Source of the DNA: Thioalkalivibrio versutus
GTDB taxonomy: Bacteria > Pseudomonadota > Gammaproteobacteria > Ectothiorhodospirales > Ectothiorhodospiraceae
NCBI RefSeq assembly: GCF_001999325.1
Contig: NZ_MVAR01000015.1
Coordinates: 77,466-141,465 of the forward strand
Reading direction: 5' to 3'
Length of the DNA stretch: 64,000 nucleotides
The notes under the pieces were generated by a model. That model did no database searches. It saw nothing but the letters and a program-made list of their open reading frames with translations, and was not told the origin of the DNA. Position 1 is the stretch's first letter, and each line of letters opens with the position of its first letter. The position numbers and the translations under genes are program-made. Positions 46,365 to 54,430 of this stretch are shown here, piece after piece.

Positions 46365-46919
46365 ATGGGTAATCGACTGTCGAAGATTGCGACCCGCACG
46401 GGTGATGAAGGCCGAACCGGCCTTGGTGACGGCTCGCGAGTGGACAAGGACTCGCATCGCGTCGAGGCCTTCGGTGATGTGGATGAGCTGAACAGCGTGA
46501 TCGGCCGGTTGCTGATCCATGACCTGCCCGAAGAGGTCCGGCGCTCGCTGGCGCTGGTGCAGCACGAGCTGTTCGACCTGGGGGCGGAACTGGCCGTGCC
46601 GGGCCATCAGGCGTTGCCGGATGCCTCCGTGGAGCGTGTGGACGTGGAGCTTGAGTCCTTCAACGATGATCTGCCGGCCCTGGAGGAGTTCATCCTCCCG
46701 GGCGGCGGGCCGGCCGCGGCCGATTGTCATATCGCCCGTACGGTCTGCCGCCGGGCGGAACGGCGTCTCGTTGCGCTCAATCACCACGAGGCGTTGCGCC
46801 CGGGTTCGCTGGCCTACATCAACCGGCTGTCGGATCTCCTGTTTGTGCTCTGTCGCGTCCTCGCGCGCCACGAGAACGGCGAAGAGGTCCTCTGGCAGCC
46901 GGCCAGCCGGCGTGGCTGA
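46365..46919 (+). CDS. pduO: PduO-type ATP:cob(I)alamin adenosyltransferase
   Basis: A 184-residue trimeric adenosyltransferase. It has the ATP-binding N-terminus KIATRTGDEGRTGLGDG and the C-terminal RTVCRRAERRLVAL and LSDLLFVLCRVLAR helices. It converts imported corrinoid to the adenosyl form. Three bases separate it from btuB, so both fall under the riboswitch. A second, unrelated adenosyltransferase (CobO) lies 5.6 kb downstream. Confidence 0.93.
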   Translation: MGNRLSKIATRTGDEGRTGLGDGSRVDKDSHRVEAFGDVDELNSVIGRLLIHDLPEEVRRSLALVQHELFDLGAELAVPGHQALPDASVERVDVELESFNDDLPALEEFILPGGGPAAADCHIARTVCRRAERRLVALNHHEALRPGSLAYINRLSDLLFVLCRVLARHENGEEVLWQPASRRG

Positions 46920-46932
46920 AGCGCTCTTCTGA

Positions 46933-46956
46933 GGGGCGCCGCTGCGGCGGCGCCCC
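46933..46956 (+). terminator. G+C-rich hairpin after the btuB-pduO pair
   Basis: GGGGCGCCGC (46933-46942) pairs with GCGGCGCCCC (46947-46956) around a 4-base loop. No T-run follows, so it may attenuate rather than stop transcription into the CobN-like gene. Confidence 0.45.
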
Positions 46957-47032
46957 AATCCCATTGCAGTGGTCGCTGGCGTGTCGGGTACACGCCTCGC
47001 GGCCCCTTGCGCCTGTTTTTCGGGAAATCTCC

Positions 47033-50000
47033 ATGCGTGTTCGTTGCACGAGTCTGATTGCTTTGGCGTTTTTTCTGTTCGGGGTCGGGACGGCCGGGGC
47101 CGGGCCGCTCGTGGTGGGGGTTGTCTCCGATCGCTCGGCGGCGGAGGTCGCCGCCGGGGCGCATCGCTTCCTCGAGGCCCATCCGGAGGCCGAGGTCGTT
47201 CTGCGCACCCCGGAGCAGCTCACGGAGAAGTCGGACGAGGCGGTGGCGGCGCTGTGGCGCGAGGCGGACGCGGTGCTCGTGGCGGCCGTCTTCGGGGATC
47301 AGGCCGCGCGCCTCGATCGCCTGTTGCGGGAGGCCCCGCCGCCCGAGGGAGCCCCGATCCTGGCCATCAACAGCGTTCGCCACCTGACGGCGTTGTCGCG
47401 GATCGACGGTGAGGCCGTACTCGCGGGGCTCGATGACGAGGTGCGCACCGAACTGGCGGCCAACCCCGAACCGGGCGAGGACCCGCGCGCGCACCTGGCC
47501 CGACAGCAGGAGCGCTTCCCCGAACAGGCGGACTGGCTGACCGGGCGCGCGTTCTACCAGGGGCGCACGCCGGAGAACATGGAGGGCCTGATGCGCTGGC
47601 TGGCCGCGCACGGCGGCCACGCGATCGACGTGCCCGATCCGGACCCGCGCGAGACCATCCGTTATTACCGTCATGGCAGCTCCAGTCCCGATCCGGACGC
47701 TCTCGATCTGGAGGCGGGTCCGGCCGTGGCGCTGCTGGATCTGGATACCGGTGACCGGCCGGGCGACCGCGCCCTGCTGGATGCGGCCTGCGAGGTCCTG
47801 GAGAACCGCGAGATCCAGTGTTTTGTGGTGCTCGCGCGCTGGGGCGGGGCGAGCCGCGAGGCGGTCGAGACACTCGCCGATACGATCGGGCCGGCGGATC
47901 TCGTCGGGATCGTGAGTCTGCAGGACTTCGTGGTCGGCGGGGGCGGCAACCGCGAGGCGGTGGCCGAGGCCTTCGGCGAGCTGGATGTCCCGGTGATCAA
48001 GGGCATCCGCCTGGCGGACGTGAGCGCGACCCAGTGGCGGCTGTCGCACGAAGGCATTCCCTGGGACAAGGTGCACTACCACGTGGCCATGCCGGAGTTG
48101 CAGGGTATGAGCCAGCCGATGGTGCTGGCGGCCGCGGGCGCCCCGGAACAGGATGAACGCACGGGTGTGCGCCTGACACTGACCGAGCCGGTGGGCGAGC
48201 GCGTGGAGGCTTTGGCCGACCGGGTGGCAAGTTGGCAGCGGCTGCGTGCCCTCGACAACGCGCACAAGCGGGTCGCGGTCGTCTACTACAACCATCCGCC
48301 GGGTCGCCAGAACATCGGCGCGGACAAGCTGGATGTGCCCGAGTCCCTGCTGGAGATGTTGCAGCGGCTGGAGGCGGCCGGCTATGACCTGGGCGACAAC
48401 GTGCCGGAGGATGCCGAAGCCCTGCTGGACATGATCCAGGACCGGGCGGTGAATCTCCCGGAGCAGGCAGATGCGCTGGACGCGATCGCCGGCCGGGTGG
48501 CCGCGCTCGATCGCGAGCAGTACCAGGCCTATTTCGACGGCCTGCCGGAGTCGATCCGGGCCGAGTTGGTGGATGGCCCGATCGGCTACCTGCAGGCGAG
48601 GCTGGAGGCGGCCAAAGCCGCCGACGAGATCGATTTGGCACAAGCCGCGCTGGAAAGCGGTGTCGGTGATCTGCGCCACATGCTCGAGAGCTATCCGCAC
48701 GCGGCCCAGGATCGGGCGCTGGACCTGCTGGCACAGTTCGAGGCGGCCTGGGAGGCCACGCTGGCGGGTGAGGACGCGCATGCGACGACCGAGCAATTGC
48801 GCAAGGCGCTGGTGCGCACGGGCATCCCCGGCCTGACCGGCTGGGGCGAGCCGCCGGGCGAGGCGATGACCCGCGACGGCGAGATGCTGTTCCCGGGGAT
48901 CGAGTTCGGCAACGTGTTCATCGGCCCGCAGCCGCCGCGCGGCTGGGAGGTCAGCGAGCGCCTGCTGCACGCGAATACCACCTTCCCGCCGACCCACCAG
49001 TATGTTGGTTTCTACCACTGGATCCGCGATCACTTCGAGGCGGATGCGCTGGTCTATGTCGGCCGCCACTCGACCCGCGAATTCCTGCCGCGTCGGCGGG
49101 CGGGTCTGGCGGCAGATGACTACCCCGAGATCCTCGGGGGCGCCCTGCCGATCATCTACCCCTACATCGTCGATGGGGTGGGCGAGGGCATCCAGGCCAA
49201 GCGCCGGGCCATGGGCGTGATGATCAGCCACCTGACCCCGCCATTGGCGGCGACCGAGCTGTACGACAGCCTGCTGGAACTGCGCCAGCTGGTGGAGACC
49301 TACGAGGCCGCGGCTCAGCCGGATGCCGCCACCCGTTCGCGGGCGGTACAGACCCTGCGCGAACGTATCGAGGATCTCGGCCTGACCGAGACCATCGAGC
49401 GGGAAATGGCCCGGGGGCATCATCACGACCACGGGCACCACCATGACGACCACGGCGATCACCACGTGGGTCATGACGAAGAGCCCGACACCACCGGGCA
49501 TGGCGAAGGTCATGCGGACGAACATGGCGACGAGCAGCGTGACGCGGACCATCACCGGGAACATGGGGATGAAGAGCACGAGCACGCCCATGAGCATGAT
49601 CATGAGAACGAGCATGCGGATGAGGGGCATGACGAACACGCCACGACCCGGCTGTCCGAGATGGACGAGGAGTTGCTGGTCCACGAGATCGGCCACTACC
49701 TGACCGACATGCAGGAAGACCAGATGCCCCTGGGGCTGCACGTGTTCGGGCGCGACTGGAGCGACGAGGCCGTGGACACGATGCTTGAGTCGATGGCCGG
49801 TGACGACGCGATCGGCGACGACTGGGACGCGAAGCTGCGCGGATCGCCGGCCAGCGAGCGTGCGCATCTGCTGGCGGCCCTGGAGGGGCGTTTCGTGCCG
49901 CCGGGGCAGGGCAACGATCCGATCCGGACGCCGGAGGTGTTGCCGACCGGGCGCAACTTCCATGCCCTGGCGGCGGATCTGGTGCCCACGCGCATTGCCT

Positions 50001-51586
50001 GGGGCATTGGCCAGGAACTGGCCGCGGATGCCCGTGAGCACGGCGATCCCGAGGCCGACGGCAGCGAGGCGATCATCCTCTGGGCGTCGGATACCGTGCG
50101 CGACGAGGGCGTGATGATCGCCTTCGGCATGGATATGCTGGGCATTCGCCCGGCCTGGAACAGTCGCGGGATTGTCCAGGGACTGGAGCGCATGGACCTC
50201 GACGAGGCGGAGCGTGACCGCCGTCGCGATGCCCTGTTCACCACCTCCGGTTTGTTCCGCGACCTGTACGAGGACCAGCTGGTGTGGCTGGATCGTGCCG
50301 CCCGCCTCGCGCTGGATGGCTCGTCCGAGATCATTCTTGCGGAATACCCCGAACTGGAAGAGGCACTGGAGGCGGCCCTGGCCCCGCTGGGGCAGGACCT
50401 GCGCGATCCGGGCGACGAGCCGCTGGCGCGTAACGATGTGGCCGCGCAGTGGGTGGAGGACACCCAGGCCCTGCGTGCGGCCGGGCTCGATGGCGCCGGG
50501 GCCGGGCAGCAGGCGGCCCTGCGCGTGTTTGGCTCCGCGCCCGGGGCCTACGGCGCGGGGGTCAACCGGCTGGCGGATCGCTCCGGCGCCTGGGAGGACC
50601 GTGCCGAACTGGGTGCGGCCTACCTGCGGCGCATGGGCCATGCCTACGGGGCGGATGAGTCCGGTGGCTCTGCGCACGAGGCCTTCGAGGCCCGTCTGGG
50701 CCAGGTCGGACGGACCTACCTCGGGCGGGCCTCGCATCTCTACGGCCTGCTGGACAACGACGATGGGTTCGACTTCCAGGGCGGTCTGTCCACCGCGGTC
50801 GAGAGCATCCGCGGCGAGGTGCCGGACAACCGCGTGCTGCAGCACGCCGATCCGGACGACCCGCGGGTGGAGACCCTGGGCCGCGCGCTGATGCGCGAAT
50901 TGCAGGGGCAGAACCTGAACCCGCAGTGGATCGAGCCGCTGATGGATCACGGCTATGCCGGGGCCCGCACCATGGCCCGGGACTTCGTCGACAACCTGTG
51001 GGGCTGGCAGGTGACCAACCCGGAGATCATCCGCTCCTGGGTCTGGGACGAGGTGCACGACGTGTACCTCCAGGACCGCCACGGGTTGGGGATGCAGGAG
51101 TTCCTGGCCGACGGCCACAACGTGCACGTGAAAACTCACCTGCAGGCCGTTCACCTGGTCGCGGCCAGCCACGGATTCTGGGACGCCGATCCCGAGGTGC
51201 TGGATGCATTGTCCGAGCGCTTCGCGGAACTGGTCGCCGAGCACGGCCTGCCCGGCAGCGGTCACACGCGCCCGGATCACCCCATGCTGGACGAGGTGGC
51301 CGAGCGCCTGGACGACGCCGAGCTGCGCGCGGCCTTCGAGGCGGTGCGGGCGGCCGCGCAGATCGACCGGGCGGAGCCCGAGGCCGACCCCAGTCGCGTC
51401 ACCGAGATCCAGCCGCTGGAAGACCCTACCGCGCAGGAGGCGCAGGAGATCCCCGAGCCGGCCGAGGCCGACGGCGGCCAGGAGACCGGCGACGAGGCGG
51501 CGGGCATGCCCTGGCTCCCCTGGCTGGTTGCCGCTGCGCTGTTCCTGCTGCTGCTCGGCGGCATCGCCACGGGCCGGCGGCGTTAA
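47033..51586 (+). CDS. exported, membrane-anchored CobN-like chelatase with His-rich insert
   Basis: A 1517-residue CobN/magnesium-chelatase H-type protein. Seen: a signal peptide (residues 1-24, ending GTAGAG); CobN core segments such as YNHPPGRQNIGADKLDVPES (20 residues), GRHSTREFLPRRRAGL, IIYPYIVDGVGEGIQAKRRAMG and HLTPPLAATELYDSL; an insert at about 795-869 with 25 His plus many Asp/Glu; and a C-terminal helix (PWLPWLVAAALFLLLLGG) with an Arg tail. Cytoplasmic CobN is about 1250-1300 residues and has neither signal nor anchor. Known: HmuS of Bacteroidetes haem operons is CobN-like and reported to remove metal from haem. Inference: a periplasmic chelatase or dechelatase for corrinoids or another tetrapyrrole, driven with the ExbB-like and DUF2149 proteins downstream. 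Starting at 47033 gives a proper signal peptide. Confidence 0.88.
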   Translation: MRVRCTSLIALAFFLFGVGTAGAGPLVVGVVSDRSAAEVAAGAHRFLEAHPEAEVVLRTPEQLTEKSDEAVAALWREADAVLVAAVFGDQAARLDRLLREAPPPEGAPILAINSVRHLTALSRIDGEAVLAGLDDEVRTELAANPEPGEDPRAHLARQQERFPEQADWLTGRAFYQGRTPENMEGLMRWLAAHGGHAIDVPDPDPRETIRYYRHGSSSPDPDALDLEAGPAVALLDLDTGDRPGDRALLDAACEVLENREIQCFVVLARWGGASREAVETLADTIGPADLVGIVSLQDFVVGGGGNREAVAEAFGELDVPVIKGIRLADVSATQWRLSHEGIPWDKVHYHVAMPELQGMSQPMVLAAAGAPEQDERTGVRLTLTEPVGERVEALADRVASWQRLRALDNAHKRVAVVYYNHPPGRQNIGADKLDVPESLLEMLQRLEAAGYDLGDNVPEDAEALLDMIQDRAVNLPEQADALDAIAGRVAALDREQYQAYFDGLPESIRAELVDGPIGYLQARLEAAKAADEIDLAQAALESGVGDLRHMLESYPHAAQDRALDLLAQFEAAWEATLAGEDAHATTEQLRKALVRTGIPGLTGWGEPPGEAMTRDGEMLFPGIEFGNVFIGPQPPRGWEVSERLLHANTTFPPTHQYVGFYHWIRDHFEADALVYVGRHSTREFLPRRRAGLAADDYPEILGGALPIIYPYIVDGVGEGIQAKRRAMGVMISHLTPPLAATELYDSLLELRQLVETYEAAAQPDAATRSRAVQTLRERIEDLGLTETIEREMARGHHHDHGHHHDDHGDHHVGHDEEPDTTGHGEGHADEHGDEQRDADHHREHGDEEHEHAHEHDHENEHADEGHDEHATTRLSEMDEELLVHEIGHYLTDMQEDQMPLGLHVFGRDWSDEAVDTMLESMAGDDAIGDDWDAKLRGSPASERAHLLAALEGRFVPPGQGNDPIRTPEVLPTGRNFHALAADLVPTRIAWGIGQELAADAREHGDPEADGSEAIILWASDTVRDEGVMIAFGMDMLGIRPAWNSRGIVQGLERMDLDEAERDRRRDALFTTSGLFRDLYEDQLVWLDRAARLALDGSSEIILAEYPELEEALEAALAPLGQDLRDPGDEPLARNDVAAQWVEDTQALRAAGLDGAGAGQQAALRVFGSAPGAYGAGVNRLADRSGAWEDRAELGAAYLRRMGHAYGADESGGSAHEAFEARLGQVGRTYLGRASHLYGLLDNDDGFDFQGGLSTAVESIRGEVPDNRVLQHADPDDPRVETLGRALMRELQGQNLNPQWIEPLMDHGYAGARTMARDFVDNLWGWQVTNPEIIRSWVWDEVHDVYLQDRHGLGMQEFLADGHNVHVKTHLQAVHLVAASHGFWDADPEVLDALSERFAELVAEHGLPGSGHTRPDHPMLDEVAERLDDAELRAAFEAVRAAAQIDRAEPEADPSRVTEIQPLEDPTAQEAQEIPEPAEADGGQETGDEAAGMPWLPWLVAAALFLLLLGGIATGRRR

Positions 51587-51620
51587 CGGCTGGGGGCGGG
51601 AAATCCCCGGGCCCTGTACG

Positions 51621-51691
51621 TGTAGGAGCCGAGCCCTCTCGGCGATTGCGGCGTTGGTTACGCCCCATCGGCCAGAGGCTGGCCTCCTACA
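51621..51691. repeat. REP-like inverted pair (REPIN-type element)
   Basis: TGTAGGAGCC (51621-51630) and GGCCTCCTACA (51681-51691) are inverted copies. Each is adjacent to its own small stem: GCCGAG-CCCT-CTCGGC (51628-51643) and GGCCA-GAGGC-TGGCC (51670-51684). The layout matches bacterial REP doublets (Pseudomonas-type GTAGGAGC heads). It sits between the CobN-like and ExbB-like genes and may stabilise or separate the mRNA. Confidence 0.7.
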
Positions 51692-51736
51692 GAAGGCCGT
51701 ACGAATGGCTGAACAAAGGTTAATGAGGTAACGCGA

Positions 51737-52180
51737 ATGTCGTTCTCGATCACGATGGAACTGATGGACACCGTGGTGCGCTGGCTGCTGGAGCCAGTGA
51801 TCGTTGGCCTGCTGGTGCTGGTCGCGGTCGCCGTCTGGGAGCTCGGGCTGGCACTGGGTGAACGCTCCGGTGGGGTACGCCGTCTGGAATTGAGCGGCGA
51901 TGCCGAACGCCTCGCTTACCGTGCCCGGCGGCGCATCGACCGCGCCGATCTGCTGGCGCGCATCGGCCCGATGCTCGGGCTGATGGGGACGTTGATCCCG
52001 CTGGGTCCGGGGCTGGCCGCGATGGGCCGGGGCGAACTGGAAATCCTCGCCCAGGCCGTTACGGTGGCGTTCAACACCACGGTGCTGGGGCTGCTGATCG
52101 GTATTCTCGGCTTCCTGCTCGGGCGGCTGCGCCGGCGCTGGTACGACGCGGCGATGGAGCGTATGGAGGCGGTGGCATGA
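51737..52180 (+). CDS. short MotA/TolQ/ExbB proton-channel protein
   Basis: A 147-residue membrane protein with helices at about residues 18-40, 75-97 and 105-130. The family core GPMLGLMGTLIPLGPGLAAM (residues 77-96) and AFNTTVLGLLIG (111-122) are clear. It lacks the large cytoplasmic loop of ExbB. Such short ExbB-like proteins occur beside CobN-like and DUF2149 genes in other microbes. With the next gene it probably makes a proton channel energising the CobN-like protein. GAGG ribosome site; stop overlaps the next ATG. Confidence 0.88.
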   Translation: MSFSITMELMDTVVRWLLEPVIVGLLVLVAVAVWELGLALGERSGGVRRLELSGDAERLAYRARRRIDRADLLARIGPMLGLMGTLIPLGPGLAAMGRGELEILAQAVTVAFNTTVLGLLIGILGFLLGRLRRRWYDAAMERMEAVA

Positions 52181-52467
52181 GGGTCCCGCACTACCGAGCC
52201 TCGCGCTTCGACGCGCCCGACGAGGAGCCGATGGGCCCGCTGGCCAATCTGGCCGACATCATGCTGGTGTTTGCCGTCGGCCTGATGGTGGTGATGGCCG
52301 CATCGGGCGGCGGGTTGGAGCCGGCCAGTGGCGGCGCCGAGATCGAGCCCGGGCGCGAGATCCCGGACCCGCCCGAAGGGGCCGGCGAGGCCGGCTCGGG
52401 TTTCGAATCCATGGGGCAGGTCTACCGCGATCCGGAGACCGGACGGATGATCCTGATCGGCGAATAG
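52177..52467 (+). CDS. DUF2149 protein with ExbD-like membrane helix
   Basis: A 96-residue protein with one membrane helix (about residues 22-42) and a small periplasmic tail ending in GQVYRDPETGRMILIGE, the DUF2149 hallmark. The helix reads LADIMLVFAVGLMVV. ExbD/TolR proteins have a closely similar (F/L)IDVMLVLLIIFMV helix whose Asp carries protons; Asp27 here takes that place. Inference: a shortened ExbD partner of the ExbB-like protein. The two genes overlap by four bases. Confidence 0.82.
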   Translation: MRVPHYRASRFDAPDEEPMGPLANLADIMLVFAVGLMVVMAASGGGLEPASGGAEIEPGREIPDPPEGAGEAGSGFESMGQVYRDPETGRMILIGE

Positions 52468-52526
52468 CCACTCTAGGCGCCGTCCGAATGCCCGTATGAC
52501 GCAACGAATCAAGGAGTAACAAAACG

Positions 52527-53141
52527 ATGAGCGAAGACACCGAAGCGGCTCGCGCCGAACGCCACGCCCAGCGCATGGCGCGCAAGAAGGAGGTCGTGGA
52601 CCGCAAGATCGCCGAAGCCCAGGAGGAGAAGGGGGTGTTCCTGATCCTGACCGGCAACGGCAAGGGCAAGAGCTCCTCCGGCTTCGGCATGGTCGCCCGT
52701 GCCCTGGGGCACGGCATGCAGGTGGGCATCGTCCAGTTCATCAAGGGGCAGTTCGCCACCGGCGAGGAGGCCTTCTTCCGCGGTCAGGACAACGTGCAGT
52801 ACCACGTGATGGGCGAGGGCTACACTTGGGAGACCCAGGACCGCGAGAAGGATGTCGAGGCCGCCCGCGATGCCTGGGCGCATGCCCGCGACATGCTGCG
52901 CGACCCGAACGTCGATCTGGTGCTGCTCGACGAGCTGCACATCGCGCTGAAATACCAGTACCTCGACGTGGCCGAGGTCCTCGAAGAACTGGCCAACCGC
53001 CCGCCGATGCAGCACGTGATCACCACCGGCCGCGCCGCGCCCAAGGCGATGATCGAGGCGGCCGATACCGTCAGCGAGATCGGTGTGGTCAAGCACGCCT
53101 TCCAGGCCGGCATCAAGGCGCAAAAGGGGATCGAGCTGTGA
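52527..53141 (+). CDS. cobO: CobO/BtuR-type corrinoid adenosyltransferase
   Basis: A 204-residue P-loop protein transferring adenosyl from ATP to cob(I)yrinic acid a,c-diamide and other corrinoids. The P-loop GNGKGKSS is at residues 43-50; VLLDELHIALKYQYL and VITTGRAAP follow. It has a strong AAGGAG site and begins the biosynthetic genes. Its stop overlaps the cobB GTG. Confidence 0.95.
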   Translation: MSEDTEAARAERHAQRMARKKEVVDRKIAEAQEEKGVFLILTGNGKGKSSSGFGMVARALGHGMQVGIVQFIKGQFATGEEAFFRGQDNVQYHVMGEGYTWETQDREKDVEAARDAWAHARDMLRDPNVDLVLLDELHIALKYQYLDVAEVLEELANRPPMQHVITTGRAAPKAMIEAADTVSEIGVVKHAFQAGIKAQKGIEL

Positions 53142-54430
53142 GCGTGAGCTGCCCGGCCGCGTTCGTGGCGGCCCCGGCCTCGGGCCAGGGCAAGACCACG
53201 ATCACCGCCGCCATCGCTCGCTACCACCGCAACCAGGGCCGACGCGTGCGCGTGTTCAAGACCGGCCCCGACTTCCTCGACCCGATGATCCTGGAGCAGG
53301 CCTCCGGCCACCCGGTGGATGCGCTGCATCTGTGGATGGTGGGCGAGGCCGCCTGCCGGGCGATGTTGTACGAGGCGGCACAGACGTCCGACCTGATCCT
53401 GGTGGAGGGATCGATGGGGCTGTTCGACGGGGATCCCTCCGGCGCGGATCTGGCCCAGGCCTTCGGGTTGCCGATCCTGGCGATCCTGGATGCCAGCGGT
53501 ATGGGCCAGACCTTCGGGGCGCTGGTGCACGGCTTGTCGACCTATCGCCCGGGCTTGTCATTCGCCGGCGTGATCGCCAATCGGGTGGGCAGCCCGGGGC
53601 ATGCCCGGATGCTGGAGGACTGCACCCCGGACGCGATCCGCTTCTTCGGGGCCGTGCAGCGCAACGAGACGCTGAGTGTCCCGGATCGTCACCTGGGCCT
53701 GGTTCAGGCGGGCGAGATCGCCGACCTGGATGCGCGGCTGGAGGCCGCGGCGGCTGCGATCGAAGAGGCCGGCGTGACGGGCCTCCCGGAGCCCGTGACC
53801 TTTCATCCGGAAGCGATCGCGCCGATCACGGCGACCCTGTCCGGCGTACGCGTCGCGATTGCACGGGATGCGGCCTTCGCGTTCATGTATCCGGCCAATC
53901 TGCGTCTGCTGGAGAAGATGGGCGCCGAACTGCGGTTCTTTTCCCCGCTTGCCGGGGATGGGCTGCCGGAGGCCGATGCCGTCTGGCTCCCGGGCGGCTA
54001 CCCCGAGTTGTATCTGGATCAACTGGCCGCCAATACCGCTCTGAAGTCGGACCTGGAGGCCCACCATGCGGCCGGTCGCCCTATCCTGGCGGAGTGCGGG
54101 GGCTTCCTCTATCTGCTGGATGAACTGGCCGACCGCGAGGGCCACACCGCGGCCATGGCCGGACTGGTGCCGGGCAAGGCCCAGCTGGCGGACCGCTTGC
54201 AGGGCCTGGGTCTCCAGGCGGCCCCGCTGCCGGAGGGCGAGTTGCGTGGACACACCTTCCACCACACCCGCTCCGAGGTCGGCCTGGAACCTTACGACCA
54301 TTGCTGGCGGGCCCGCGGGACGGGGTCGCAGGGGGAGGCGATCTATCGCGATGGTCGCCTGAGCGCGACCTATCTGCACGCCTGGTTCCCGTCCAACCCC
54401 GAGGCCACGGCGCAGCTGTTTCGGCCATGA
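53138..54430 (+). CDS. cobB: cobyrinic acid (hydrogenobyrinic acid) a,c-diamide synthase
   Basis: A 430-residue ATP- and glutamine-dependent amidotransferase (CobB/CbiA). The dethiobiotin synthetase-like N-terminus has SGQGKTTITAAIARY. The C-terminal GATase domain has ILAECGGFLYLLD with the nucleophilic Cys at about residue 321 and a late GHTFHHTRSE. In the oxygen-dependent route it amidates hydrogenobyrinic acid before cobalt insertion. GTG start overlapping the cobO stop; GTG 53144 is also possible. Confidence 0.94.
   Translation: MSVSCPAAFVAAPASGQGKTTITAAIARYHRNQGRRVRVFKTGPDFLDPMILEQASGHPVDALHLWMVGEAACRAMLYEAAQTSDLILVEGSMGLFDGDPSGADLAQAFGLPILAILDASGMGQTFGALVHGLSTYRPGLSFAGVIANRVGSPGHARMLEDCTPDAIRFFGAVQRNETLSVPDRHLGLVQAGEIADLDARLEAAAAAIEEAGVTGLPEPVTFHPEAIAPITATLSGVRVAIARDAAFAFMYPANLRLLEKMGAELRFFSPLAGDGLPEADAVWLPGGYPELYLDQLAANTALKSDLEAHHAAGRPILAECGGFLYLLDELADREGHTAAMAGLVPGKAQLADRLQGLGLQAAPLPEGELRGHTFHHTRSEVGLEPYDHCWRARGTGSQGEAIYRDGRLSATYLHAWFPSNPEATAQLFRP

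Noticed and set aside
49415-49640. Repeated CACCATGAC-like units resembling a short repeat array
   Set aside because: They are His/Asp codons of the CobN-like insert in frame, without regular spacers, so not a CRISPR array.
46814-51280. Long minus-strand open frame opposite the CobN-like gene
   Set aside because: It is the G+C-driven antisense shadow of a well-supported gene: Arg/His/Gln-rich, no motif, no ribosome site.
47033-51586. Calling this gene plain cobN (cytoplasmic aerobic cobaltochelatase)
   Set aside because: The signal peptide, C-terminal anchor, His-rich insert and ExbB/DUF2149 neighbours do not fit the CobNST enzyme.
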